Assembly (NCBI RefSeq): GCF_001487105.1
Contig: NZ_LN912999.1
Span: 1 to 64,000 of the forward strand
From: Mediterraneibacter massiliensis
GTDB lineage: Bacteria > Bacillota > Clostridia > Lachnospirales > Lachnospiraceae
Direction of reading: 5' to 3'
DNA: 64,000 bases
Shown: positions 38,411 to 46,710 of the stretch, piece after piece
How the letters are laid out: the number at the start of each line of letters is the position of its first letter
How positions within the stretch are numbered: position 1 is the stretch's first letter
The notes under the pieces: generated by a model
What the model was told of the DNA's origin: nothing
The model's input: the letters and a program-made list of their open reading frames with translations, nothing else
The model's database searches: none
Program-made: the position numbers and the translations under genes

Positions 38411-38466
38411 AACAGATATCTGTAAACACAAAGACGATGTGGTGTATACAGGATGTCTGTTTTTTT
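38411..38466 (+). terminator. Rho-independent terminator after the glycosidase gene
   Basis: AACAGATATCTGTA (38411-38424) pairs with TACAGGATGTCTGTT (38447-38461) with one bulge and G-U pairs. A run of seven T follows. Confidence 0.8.
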
Positions 38467-38470
38467 CATA

Positions 38471-38536
38471 GGAAATGGTTTCCCAAGTTTAGAAAAGAGA
38501 GTTTTTGATGTATCCGGATAGAAATCATGCTATAAT
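38471..38536 (+). promoter_or_regulatory. Promoter region of the pentulose operon
   Basis: TATAAT at 38531-38536 is preceded by TGC, giving an extended -10. The short palindrome GGAAA-TGG-TTTCC (38471-38483) lies upstream and could be an operator. No good -35 at 17 bases is seen. Confidence 0.5.
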
Positions 38537-38583
38537 AATTCCAGAAACGGGTGGATTGTCTGGGAAAAAACAAGGAGGCAGAT

Positions 38584-40098
38584 ATGAAATATTTAGTCGG
38601 AATTGACAATGGGGGTACGTTTTCAAAAGCAGCAGTATTTGACGAGGATGGCAGGCAGATTTCTGTGGCAAGTGTACCTACGGTAACAATTACTCCGAAA
38701 TCTGGCTATACAGAGCGAGATATGACAGAACTTTGGCATGTCAATGCAAAGGCAGTGCGCAGCGCGGTGGAAAGGAGCGGGATCGATCCAAAGTCCATAG
38801 CAGGTGTATCTTTGTCTGGTCATGGAAAAGGACTGTATCTGGTGGGGAAAGGCGGACGTCCGGCATACAACGGGGTCATATCCACAGATGCCCGTGCCTG
38901 GGAGTATGTGGAGAAATGGGAGAAAGACGGGACAAAGGAGAAAGTGTATCAGAAAACTTTTCAGGATATCCTTGCCTGTCAGCCTGTCAGTATCCTTGCC
39001 TGGCTCAAAGATCACGCGCCCCAGGTGCTGGAAAATACCCGCTATATTTTTGCGGTCAAAGACTATATCCGTTATATGCTGACGAAAGAAGCCTATGCTG
39101 AGTATACAGATTTTTCTGGGGCAAACCTGGTGAATCTGACGACCCATGCGTATGATCAGGAACTGCTGGGTTACTTTGGACTGGAAGAGATCTATGAGAA
39201 ACTTCCTCCTCTCAGGCATTCGTCGGATATATGCGGCTATGTGACGAAGGAAGCAGCGGAGCTTACAAAACTGCCTGCGGGAATCCCGGTAGCGGCGGGG
39301 ATGTTTGATGTCAATGCCTGCGGTATCGCTTCTGGACTGTCGGACGAGGAACAGATGTGTATGGTGGCAGGAACATGGAGTATCAATGAATTTATCCGGA
39401 GAAGCCCTGTGACAAATGGGACGGTCGCCTTAAACTCTATGTTTTGTATACCAGGATATTATCTGGTAGAGGAGAGCAGCCCTACTTCCGCAGGAAATAT
39501 GGAGTGGTTTATCCGCAATCTGCTGTCCTATGAAAAAGAAGAAGCAAAGAAGACAGGAAAGTCTGTCTATGATATGACTAATCAATGGGTAGCAGAGATC
39601 GAACCACAGGACTGCGATATTATTTTTCTTCCGTTTTTAAATGGTTCCAACGAAGATCCGTTAGCAAAGGGGACGTTTGTAGGTCTGACTGCTTATCATA
39701 ATAAAAAGTATATGCTGAGGGCTGTCTATGAGGGAATCGTATTTTCCCATTATACGCATGTGCAGAAGCTCCTGGTCAACAGAGAGAAGCCAAAATCTAT
39801 CCGTCTGTCAGGAGGGGCGGCAAATTCCGACGTATGGGTCCAGATATTTGCGGACGTCCTGCAGATTCCAGTAGATGTCATAGAAGATAAGGAATTGGGA
39901 GCCCAGGGGGCAGCAATGGCAGCAGGAATTGCTGCAGGTGTGTATCCAGATTATACGGCGGCGATTGAACGGACGGTCAAGATCAGCAAGACCATTTACC
40001 CGCGTAAGGAGTACGCTAAAGTATATGAGGACAAGTATCAGCGGTACAGGGCAGTGATCGATGGACTGTGTTCTGCTTGGAAGTATTTTAAGAATTAA
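38584..40098 (+). CDS. FGGY-family kinase, probably L-xylulose/pentulose kinase
   Basis: 504 residues. The start at 38584 follows GGAGG; an in-frame ATG at 38551 lies too close to the promoter. VGIDNGGTFSKAAVFDEDG is the N-terminal phosphate motif. VAGMFDVNACGIASGL and the FGGY signature RLSGGAANSDVWVQIFADVL (about 412-431) complete the fold. The next two genes encode an L-ribulose-5-phosphate 3-epimerase and a 4-epimerase. Together these would take L-xylulose through L-xylulose-5-P and L-ribulose-5-P to D-xylulose-5-P, so a LyxK-like role is likely. That assignment rests on context. Confidence 0.88.
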   Translation: MKYLVGIDNGGTFSKAAVFDEDGRQISVASVPTVTITPKSGYTERDMTELWHVNAKAVRSAVERSGIDPKSIAGVSLSGHGKGLYLVGKGGRPAYNGVISTDARAWEYVEKWEKDGTKEKVYQKTFQDILACQPVSILAWLKDHAPQVLENTRYIFAVKDYIRYMLTKEAYAEYTDFSGANLVNLTTHAYDQELLGYFGLEEIYEKLPPLRHSSDICGYVTKEAAELTKLPAGIPVAAGMFDVNACGIASGLSDEEQMCMVAGTWSINEFIRRSPVTNGTVALNSMFCIPGYYLVEESSPTSAGNMEWFIRNLLSYEKEEAKKTGKSVYDMTNQWVAEIEPQDCDIIFLPFLNGSNEDPLAKGTFVGLTAYHNKKYMLRAVYEGIVFSHYTHVQKLLVNREKPKSIRLSGGAANSDVWVQIFADVLQIPVDVIEDKELGAQGAAMAAGIAAGVYPDYTAAIERTVKISKTIYPRKEYAKVYEDKYQRYRAVIDGLCSAWKYFKN

Positions 40099-40188
40099 TT
40101 GAAGAACTTTGAAGAAAAGTATATATTTATATTGGACGCTGTTAGACTAAAAAGATAGTGTAACTAAGAGAGAATGGAGTGTCGATTT

Positions 40189-41031
40189 ATGAAAAAATAT
40201 ACAATAGGGCTTTATGAAAAGGCAATGCCGTCCACTCTGACATGGAAAGAGAAGCTGAAGGCGGCAAAAGAGGCCGGGTATGATTTTGTGGAGATCAGCA
40301 TTGACGAGACAGAGGAAAAGCTGGAGCGTCTGAACTGGACGAAAGAAGAATGTTTGGAATTAGTAAGGATCATGTATGAAGTAGGCGTGCCTGTTCGTAC
40401 GATGTGCTTAAGCGGGCATAGGAAATATCCCCTTGGGAGCAATGATGAACAGACAGTCAGACGTGGCATGGAGATTATGGAAAAGGCGCTTGTACTTGCA
40501 GATGATCTGGGGATCCGTATCATTCAGCTTGCCGGATATGATGTCTACTATGAAGAAGGCAGCGAAGCGACGAGAGAACGTTTTGCAAAGAATCTCACAA
40601 AAGCGGTGCAGATGGCCTCCAGTCTTGGGATCGTGATGGGTTTTGAGACGATGGAAACAGAATTTATGAATACAGTGGAAAAGGCTATGGCGTATGTCAA
40701 GGCAAATGAATCGCCGTACCTGAATGTCTATCCAGACTGTGGAAACATTATGAATGCAGCTGTTTCTTATGGGAAAAATGTATTGGACGATATAGAAACA
40801 GGAAGAGCACATATGGCAGCCATGCATTTAAAAGAGACAAAACCAGGTATTTTCCGGGATCTTCTGTATGGACAGGGACATGTGCCGTTTGAAGAAATCA
40901 TTGACAAGGCATGGAAAATGGGGATCCGCAAGTATGTGACGGAATTTTGGTATCTGGGCGGAGAAAACTGGAAACAGGATTTGGCGCAGTCGAATCAGAA
41001 GATGCGTGCCATTTTGGATAGGAAGCAATAG
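40189..41031 (+). CDS. L-ribulose-5-phosphate 3-epimerase (UlaE/SgaU family)
   Basis: 280 residues. The start at 40189 follows GGAGTG; the ATG at 40174 overlaps that site. TIM-barrel epimerase of the xylose-isomerase-like family. YDFVEISIDE contains the first metal-side acid, MGFETMETEFMNTVEKAM the second (Glu), YLNVYPDCGNIMNA the Asp, and MHLKETKPG the His. It should invert C3 of L-xylulose-5-P to give L-ribulose-5-P. It sits between the kinase and the 4-epimerase, the same order as in ascorbate (ula) pathways, but no UlaG lactonase or UlaD decarboxylase is present. Confidence 0.9.
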   Translation: MKKYTIGLYEKAMPSTLTWKEKLKAAKEAGYDFVEISIDETEEKLERLNWTKEECLELVRIMYEVGVPVRTMCLSGHRKYPLGSNDEQTVRRGMEIMEKALVLADDLGIRIIQLAGYDVYYEEGSEATRERFAKNLTKAVQMASSLGIVMGFETMETEFMNTVEKAMAYVKANESPYLNVYPDCGNIMNAAVSYGKNVLDDIETGRAHMAAMHLKETKPGIFRDLLYGQGHVPFEEIIDKAWKMGIRKYVTEFWYLGGENWKQDLAQSNQKMRAILDRKQ

Positions 41032-41091
41032 AATTTTTTACCAAAAACAGGATACAGAAAGCTATAGAAGAGAGAAAAGGAGAGAAAAATC

Positions 41092-41781
41092 ATGCTGGAA
41101 GAATTAAAACAAAGAGTATATGAGGCGAATATGCTTCTGCCTAAATATCAGCTTGTGACTTTTACATGGGGAAATGTCAGTGAGATCGACAGAAAGACAG
41201 GATATTTTGTGATCAAACCAAGCGGCGTAGAGTACGAGAAATTGAAACCGGAAGATATGGTTGTGATGGATCTGGAAGGAAATAAGATCGAAGGGGAATA
41301 TAATCCGTCTTCTGACACCCCGACGCATTTGGAAATTTATAAAGGCATGCCGGAAGTCACAGGGATCGTGCATACACATTCGCCCTGGGGAACAAGCTGG
41401 GCACAGGCAGGACGGGGCATCCCTTGTTATGGAACTACACATGCGGATTATATGTATGGAGAAATTCCCTGTGTCAGAAATCTGACAAAGGAAGAGATTG
41501 ACGAGGCATATGAAAAGAATACAGGCGTTCTGATCGTAGAGCATTTTAAAGAAAGGGAATATATGGCGATGCCGGCAGTTCTGTGTAAGAATCACGGCGT
41601 GTTTACGTGGGGAAAAGACGCGCACGAGGCAGTACATAACGCGGTCGTTTTGGAAGAAGTGGCAAAGATGGCGGCACAGACAGAGAGGATAAATCCAGAT
41701 GTAAAGCCGGCGCCGCAGGAACTGCAGGATAAGCATTATTACAGAAAACATGGACCGAATGCTTATTATGGGCAGAAGTAG
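41092..41781 (+). CDS. araD: L-ribulose-5-phosphate 4-epimerase (AraD/UlaF family)
   Basis: 229 residues, standard for the class II aldolase/adducin fold. WGNVSEIDRKTGYFVIKPSG has the phosphate-binding residues. GIVHTHSPWGTSWAQAGRGI carries the two metal-binding histidines, with CYGTTHADYM following. LCKNHGVFTWGKDAHEAVHN holds the third His and the C-terminal catalytic region. It converts L-ribulose-5-P to D-xylulose-5-P, linking the kinase and 3-epimerase upstream with the pentose-phosphate pathway. AAGGAGAG precedes the ATG and the YjbQ gene follows after 12 bases. Confidence 0.95.
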   Translation: MLEELKQRVYEANMLLPKYQLVTFTWGNVSEIDRKTGYFVIKPSGVEYEKLKPEDMVVMDLEGNKIEGEYNPSSDTPTHLEIYKGMPEVTGIVHTHSPWGTSWAQAGRGIPCYGTTHADYMYGEIPCVRNLTKEEIDEAYEKNTGVLIVEHFKEREYMAMPAVLCKNHGVFTWGKDAHEAVHNAVVLEEVAKMAAQTERINPDVKPAPQELQDKHYYRKHGPNAYYGQK

Positions 41782-41793
41782 GAGGCATATAGT

Positions 41794-42210
41794 TTGATTT
41801 CATATCGTAAATATCTGGAATTTAAATTTAATGAGAAAGAGACGGTCAAAAATATTACAAACCATGTGGAAATGATCCTGGAGGAGAGTGGTATACAAGA
41901 GGGCGTCATCATTATATCTGTGCAGCATACGACGGCGTCTATTTTTATTAATGATGATGAAGAAGGCCTGATAGAGGATACGCTGGAATTTTTAGATTCC
42001 TTGATTCCAGACTGCAAAGTTCCATGTTATCGTCATAACCAAAGTGAAAAAGATGCCCCTGCACATTTAAAGCGAAACTTTATGGGACGCAGTGAAATAA
42101 TCTCAGTGACGGAGGGGCAGATGGACCTGGGAAATTGGGAACAGATTTTTTATGCAGATTTTTACGGAACACGCAAGAAAAAAATCTGTGTGAAGGTTAT
42201 GGGAGAATAA
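41794..42210 (+). CDS. YjbQ/UPF0047-family protein
   Basis: 138 residues, the standard length for this small single-domain family. Translation starts at a TTG placed 9 bases after AGGAGG. IISVQHTTASIFINDDEEG holds the invariant HTT and acidic pocket, and HLKRNFMGRSEIISVTEG with GTRKKKICVKVMGE near the end complete the family pattern. Members show weak thiamine-phosphate synthase activity in vitro, but the cellular role is open. It closes the pentulose operon; a terminator lies 100 bases downstream. Confidence 0.9.
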   Translation: MISYRKYLEFKFNEKETVKNITNHVEMILEESGIQEGVIIISVQHTTASIFINDDEEGLIEDTLEFLDSLIPDCKVPCYRHNQSEKDAPAHLKRNFMGRSEIISVTEGQMDLGNWEQIFYADFYGTRKKKICVKVMGE

Positions 42211-42311
42211 GATAGCCTTGCCGCAGGAGGATGCTCTTTACAGATAGCGTGGAGCGGGAAAGTGCGAAAAGATAGTTTTTGTATAGGTATATTTTTATAG
42301 ATAGAATGTTA

Positions 42312-42350
42312 GAAAGCAGCAATTGAAACAAATTGCTGCTTTCTTTATTT
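42312..42350 (+). terminator. Rho-independent terminator between the pentulose and RuBisCO-like operons
   Basis: A perfect 13-bp stem GAAAGCAGCAATT / AATTGCTGCTTTC (42312-42324 with 42331-42343) is followed by TTTATTT. The rest of the 432-base intergenic stretch holds no gene, only the promoter at 42563. Confidence 0.92.
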
Positions 42351-42562
42351 GCAACAAAAACAAGGATACGAAAATAGAAAAAGTTGGAAAATTTATAGGT
42401 AGAAAAAAAGAGGCCAGAATAGAGCACTATGTAAAATGTTTTAGAGATTTTTTGGGGAATATAGAAAGAAACTGTACGGATTGCCCTAAAATAATGATAA
42501 TATTTGAGGCAGTCTGTATATAGTATCGTCAAAAAAACGAAAAAATACAAGAATTAGATGAT

Positions 42563-42591
42563 TTGATTGTGCAAAAAAACAATGATATGAT
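42563..42591 (+). promoter_or_regulatory. Promoter of the RuBisCO-like/PTS operon
   Basis: TTGATT (42563-42568), 17 bases, TATGAT (42586-42591), located 52 bases before the GlpA-like start. Confidence 0.65.
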
Positions 42592-42642
42592 GTAGACAAT
42601 TTCAGCCGGTTCGAAAAAAAATTAGGAAGAGAGGCGTAAGTT

Positions 42643-44274
42643 ATGCGAGAAAATTTTGATGTGGTAGTTATCGGCGGCGGAACCACAGGAACAGGCGTTA
42701 TACGTGACCTGGTACTGCGTGGTTTTACAAACTCCCTGCTTCTGGAGAGGGATGACCTGGCTGCCGGAACTTCAGGCGGATGTCATTCTGCGCTGCATGG
42801 AGGTTCCCGTTACGTGGTGTCTGATATTCAGACGGCAAGAGAATGTCTGCAGGAAAATCAAGTATACCGCAAGATCGTGCCCCAGGTAGTGGATCCGACA
42901 GATGCCATCTGGGTGGCAAAAACAGATGAGCAGATGGAATTTGCACAAAAATGGATGAAAAATGCAGATGATATCGGACTTCCCTATGAAGTTATTTCTG
43001 TAGAAGAGGCAATCAGTGAGGAACCCCTTTTGACAAAGGATATCCGGTTCGCGCTCCGTACGATCGACACAGGATTTGATCCATTTAGATTGTGTATCGC
43101 GCAGGCATATGACGCAAAGAAAAAAGGCGCGCAGATCCGTACACATCATGAAGTGATCGGGGCGCTGATGGAAGAAAATCGGGTCGTAGGGTTACGAGTA
43201 TTAGATAAAACAGAAAACAGGATTTATGAAGTGTATGCAAAATTAGTTATTAATGCGGCGGGACCATGGTGTTCACAGATCACAGAGATGGCAGGTTTTG
43301 CTATACCGATGAAACCAAATAAAGGTTCTACCGGAATCTATAGTATGCGTCCGACTAAGACATTGATCGGAATCTTACGTACTCCGGCGGATGGCGACGG
43401 CTTGGTGAGTCAGGGCTTCCAGAATACGGCGCTTCTTGGAACTTCTTCTGTAGACGTAGAGGATCCGGATGATGCAGATCCAGGAATGGACGAAATCAAG
43501 ATTATGGAAGATTCCGTAGCAGAGATCATTCCAGAACTGAGGGAAGCAAGAATGCTCAGACTCTGTACCGGTGTACGTCCGCTCTACACAACAGGCGAGG
43601 AGACAGGAAGAAATATCAGCCGTGGAATGTTCCTTCTGGACCATGAAGAAATGGAAGGGATATCCGGTATGATCACCATTACCGGAGGAAAATATGCGAC
43701 AGCCCGTCTGATGGCAGAAGTTGCGGTCGATATGGCCTGTGAAAAACTGGTAGGCAAAGTACTGCCATGTACGTCGGATAAAGAATTGATCTATGGCGCT
43801 ACAACGAAAGAAGAAGCAGAAAAAGAAGCCCAGGAGATCCATGAGAAATATCATATCTCCCGGTATGCGGCACATAAATTTACCGCACGTTATGGTGAAT
43901 TTGCAAAAGCTATTTTAGAGAAATATCCGGAACAGGCATATGTGATCGACGATGCAGTACAGATGATCGGCTCTGAAGTATGTTATTCCTTCCAAGAAGA
44001 AGACGTGGAGAATTTCAAAGATCTGCGCCGCCGGACTCGGATTGGAATGGGGCAGGAACAAGGAACATTCTCTATTTATAAAGCAGGCGGTATTGCGCAG
44101 CAGGCACTCGATATGACACCGGCTCAGGCAGAAGAATGTGTGCTTGGTTATGTACAGGAAAGATGGAAAGGAATCTATTTTGCGGCACAGTATGGAGACC
44201 AGCTTCCACTGTCAGAACTGATGCAGGAAATGTATGTAGGCTTAGGCAGTTATGACGTATTAAGTTTAGAATAA
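42643..44274 (+). CDS. glpA: GlpA-like FAD-dependent polyol-phosphate dehydrogenase lacking its C-terminal [2Fe-2S] cysteines
   Basis: 543 residues, like GlpA of anaerobic glycerol-3-phosphate dehydrogenase. DVVVIGGGTTGTGVIRDLVL is the FAD site and HSALHGGSRYVV the isoalloxazine region. In GlpA the last 100 residues form a BFD-type module whose cysteines bind [2Fe-2S]. Here C-x-C becomes CYS (Cys447 only) and the pattern GMG-x-CQG-x-FC after RRRTR becomes GMGQEQGTFS (468-477). All but one of the ligands are gone. It should oxidise a secondary alcohol of a polyol phosphate, but electron exit must differ from the classical enzyme. GlpB-like and GlpC-like genes follow in the classical order. Confidence 0.88.
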   Translation: MRENFDVVVIGGGTTGTGVIRDLVLRGFTNSLLLERDDLAAGTSGGCHSALHGGSRYVVSDIQTARECLQENQVYRKIVPQVVDPTDAIWVAKTDEQMEFAQKWMKNADDIGLPYEVISVEEAISEEPLLTKDIRFALRTIDTGFDPFRLCIAQAYDAKKKGAQIRTHHEVIGALMEENRVVGLRVLDKTENRIYEVYAKLVINAAGPWCSQITEMAGFAIPMKPNKGSTGIYSMRPTKTLIGILRTPADGDGLVSQGFQNTALLGTSSVDVEDPDDADPGMDEIKIMEDSVAEIIPELREARMLRLCTGVRPLYTTGEETGRNISRGMFLLDHEEMEGISGMITITGGKYATARLMAEVAVDMACEKLVGKVLPCTSDKELIYGATTKEEAEKEAQEIHEKYHISRYAAHKFTARYGEFAKAILEKYPEQAYVIDDAVQMIGSEVCYSFQEEDVENFKDLRRRTRIGMGQEQGTFSIYKAGGIAQQALDMTPAQAEECVLGYVQERWKGIYFAAQYGDQLPLSELMQEMYVGLGSYDVLSLE

Positions 44275-44286
44275 GGAGGGCAAATC

Positions 44287-45594
44287 ATGAATACGAATAA
44301 GACTGATGTGCTTGTGATCGGCGGGGGAACTGCAGCCTGCGTTGCTGCAGATGCAGCTTTACAGGCCGGAAAACATGTGACGATGGTTTTCCCAAACGGA
44401 GGAAGCAGTGAGATTTCTGCCGGAGCTATAGATATTATGGGCGTAATACCAGGAGAGACTCCTTCCATCTGCCCGTCATATAAAGAAGGGATCAAAAAGC
44501 TTCTTGAAAAATATCCGGATCATGTATATGCCAAATGTAAAGAGGAATTAGACGCAGGGACAGAAGCACTGCTTTCTCTTGCGCAGGCAGGCGGCTATAC
44601 ATTGAAAGGGTTCGATGGAAAAAATGCCTGGATACCAAATATGATGGGAACATTTTCCGTCAATGCGTATGTTCCTTCTATGGCGTATGATGGGGCAGTT
44701 GTTCCCGGAAAACAGGATAGGATCCTGGTCGTAGGCGTGAAAGGAAATGTAGCGTTTAACGCGCAGGCAGCGGCAATGTCTTACCAGCAGTATCAGAAGA
44801 AATTAGGCGGAAAAGCAACCTATTTTTCCACAGAGATCCAGATCAAAGGCTGGGGAGACAGAAGAAAAATAAGTGATGGGGAACTGGCGGATTATCTGGA
44901 TACAGAAGCAGGAAAGGAAGAGTTGGTTTCTTTGATCAAAACCTTCTGTATGAACAATAGATACGCTTTTGATACTATCTTGTTCCCACCTGTATTGGGA
45001 TATCTCCATTATAATGAGATTTTGGCAGATTTAAAGGCAGCGTGTGGCTGCAAAATCGCAGAGGTAGCTGCTCTTGGAAATTCTGTTGTCGGTTATCGCT
45101 TTACACGTGCCTTGTATAGAGGATTGGAACAAAAAGGTGCAAAACTGCTGCGTGGTTCCTCTGTAAAGAAAATAGAGGCGGCAGATGACAAAGTAAAAGT
45201 AGAGTATGTAAGTGGATTGACAGATCAGTATCATCCCGGTCATACAGAGATAGCAGAAGTTCCTGCTGTAGTCCTGGCAACCGGCGGTTTCGTGGGCGGC
45301 GGGATCAAAGCGAGACATACAGAGGTGTGGGTAGAACTTCTGGAGCAGCATTTGGGAAAAGTAACGACAGAGCAGCTGGACAGAGATGCCGTACATCCTG
45401 CCGGACAGGAGTTCATGCGAATGGGCGTACAGGTAAAAGAGGATATGTCTGTATGTGATACAAAATATAATGGACGCGTTTTTGCATGCGGAGATGTTCT
45501 TGGAGGACAAAATTTCGCAAGTGAGAGAAGCGGAGCCGGAATCGCTGCCGCATCGGCTTATCTGGCTGGTAAAAACGCGGCTGCAAAAATATAA
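44287..45594 (+). CDS. glpB: GlpB-like flavoprotein subunit
   Basis: 435 residues, close to GlpB length. DVLVIGGGTAACVAADAALQ is the N-terminal dinucleotide-binding motif and ISAGAIDIMG matches the GlpB segment that follows it. Near the C-terminus, FACGDVLGGQNFASERSGAG is a typical flavin-binding segment. In the classical complex GlpB carries a flavin and hands electrons towards GlpC and menaquinone. Here its partners lack Fe-S ligands. AAGGAGGG precedes the ATG 12 bases after the GlpA-like stop, so the stoichiometric operon order A-B-C is kept. Confidence 0.9.
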   Translation: MNTNKTDVLVIGGGTAACVAADAALQAGKHVTMVFPNGGSSEISAGAIDIMGVIPGETPSICPSYKEGIKKLLEKYPDHVYAKCKEELDAGTEALLSLAQAGGYTLKGFDGKNAWIPNMMGTFSVNAYVPSMAYDGAVVPGKQDRILVVGVKGNVAFNAQAAAMSYQQYQKKLGGKATYFSTEIQIKGWGDRRKISDGELADYLDTEAGKEELVSLIKTFCMNNRYAFDTILFPPVLGYLHYNEILADLKAACGCKIAEVAALGNSVVGYRFTRALYRGLEQKGAKLLRGSSVKKIEAADDKVKVEYVSGLTDQYHPGHTEIAEVPAVVLATGGFVGGGIKARHTEVWVELLEQHLGKVTTEQLDRDAVHPAGQEFMRMGVQVKEDMSVCDTKYNGRVFACGDVLGGQNFASERSGAGIAAASAYLAGKNAAAKI

Positions 45595-45612
45595 AGAAAT
45601 GGGGGAAAGGCA

Positions 45613-46638
45613 ATGGCAACACAAGAATTTTCGAAATTGTATTACAGAACATCCAACTGTCTGACAAGTGATATTATTGCGGATTTTGCCCCGGTCAGCC
45701 GTGTGCTGGGTGTAGATACTTCCACCGGTATGGGGGCAGTATTCACAGCCATGGGTACCCGTTTTGACATGCAGTATGTGGCGAAAGAAGCATTTATGGC
45801 GACAGACAGCTATGAATCCGATACAAGGAGTATTGACGATACGCCAGTGGCAGAAGTGATGCGTTATGTCCGCAGTGAGATCATTGCGGGAGATAAGGTT
45901 CCAGAGAAATATAAGGCATTTGTGGATAAAGTTTTGCAGGGGGAGTGTGTATACGCACAGTATAAAGAATACAGAGCAGGAGCAGAAGAAGCGGAGGTGC
46001 TTTTCCTGATCAGTCCGGCTTCTTTCCATGCAGAGCAGACAGCCGCACAGTTTGCCGCAGTTTGTGAAAAGATAGGGAAGTGTGCATATTGCACCAATGA
46101 ATATAAAGATTGTGGATATCTTCTATTGACATTGGCACAGACAGAGGAGGCCAATAACTATGCAGAAAGCATAAAAGAAAAATTGACAAAATATACCTGT
46201 ATCGTAACAGATGACAGTTTTGTATTGGATGCACTTCTGATTCAATTCCCGGAACTGGCAGATAAAATAAAATTTATAGATACATTTTTGGCAGAAAACG
46301 GAATCCAGGCACCCGGTACAGATAAAGTGGTCCTTCATGAAAGCGGGATCATACAAAGACTGTATCCTACAAGAAAGGTGGAGTATCAGATTCTGTTTCC
46401 AAACGCAGAGGTGATCTTACCAAAGAGAAGCGGCTATGATGTGACAGACTCTTCTCTTGCCGGAGGGCTGGGACTTGCAGAACCAGAAAATCTTCCGGTG
46501 ATCGCAGGACGCAGGATGATGGATTTAAGCGAACCTGCGCATGATGTGATCGTGACGCCGTGTGCATGTGAGGCGGCAGGCCTAAACTGTGCGGAAAAGG
46601 AAAAGGTTTTGACGCTTCTAGAGTATATCAGCCAATAG
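45613..46638 (+). CDS. GlpC-like subunit with degenerate Fe-S and CCG motifs
   Basis: 341 residues. By eye it lines up along most of GlpC, but ligand residues are replaced. NCLTSDIIADFAPVSRV (15-31) has the spacing of the first ferredoxin motif (NC-x2-C-x2-C-x3-CPVSRV) with three of four Cys lost. The second motif region (about 66-77, SYESDTRSIDDT) has none. In the CCG domains, KCCG becomes KDCG, the TPCH site becomes ESGI, and the second CCG reads DSSLAGG. The C-terminal C-x2-C is CAC in VTPCACEAAG. It likely keeps a structural or docking role in the complex without carrying clusters. This assignment depends on context and spacing. Confidence 0.7.
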   Translation: MATQEFSKLYYRTSNCLTSDIIADFAPVSRVLGVDTSTGMGAVFTAMGTRFDMQYVAKEAFMATDSYESDTRSIDDTPVAEVMRYVRSEIIAGDKVPEKYKAFVDKVLQGECVYAQYKEYRAGAEEAEVLFLISPASFHAEQTAAQFAAVCEKIGKCAYCTNEYKDCGYLLLTLAQTEEANNYAESIKEKLTKYTCIVTDDSFVLDALLIQFPELADKIKFIDTFLAENGIQAPGTDKVVLHESGIIQRLYPTRKVEYQILFPNAEVILPKRSGYDVTDSSLAGGLGLAEPENLPVIAGRRMMDLSEPAHDVIVTPCACEAAGLNCAEKEKVLTLLEYISQ

Positions 46639-46710
46639 AGTTGAGAACGTAAGAACGCATATATGTAACGGGACAGCAAAAATATTTCATAAAATAAGGA
46701 GGACAACAAA

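Noticed and set aside
38623..39219. 198-codon minus-strand frame opposite the FGGY kinase
   Set aside because: Antisense shadow with no recognisable domain.
40189..41781. Ascorbate (ula) catabolic operon
   Set aside because: The 3- and 4-epimerases fit, but UlaG lactonase, UlaD decarboxylase and the UlaABC PTS are absent.
45031..46029. 332-codon minus-strand frame spanning GlpB- and GlpC-like genes
   Set aside because: Crosses two convincing genes on the other strand and has antisense composition.
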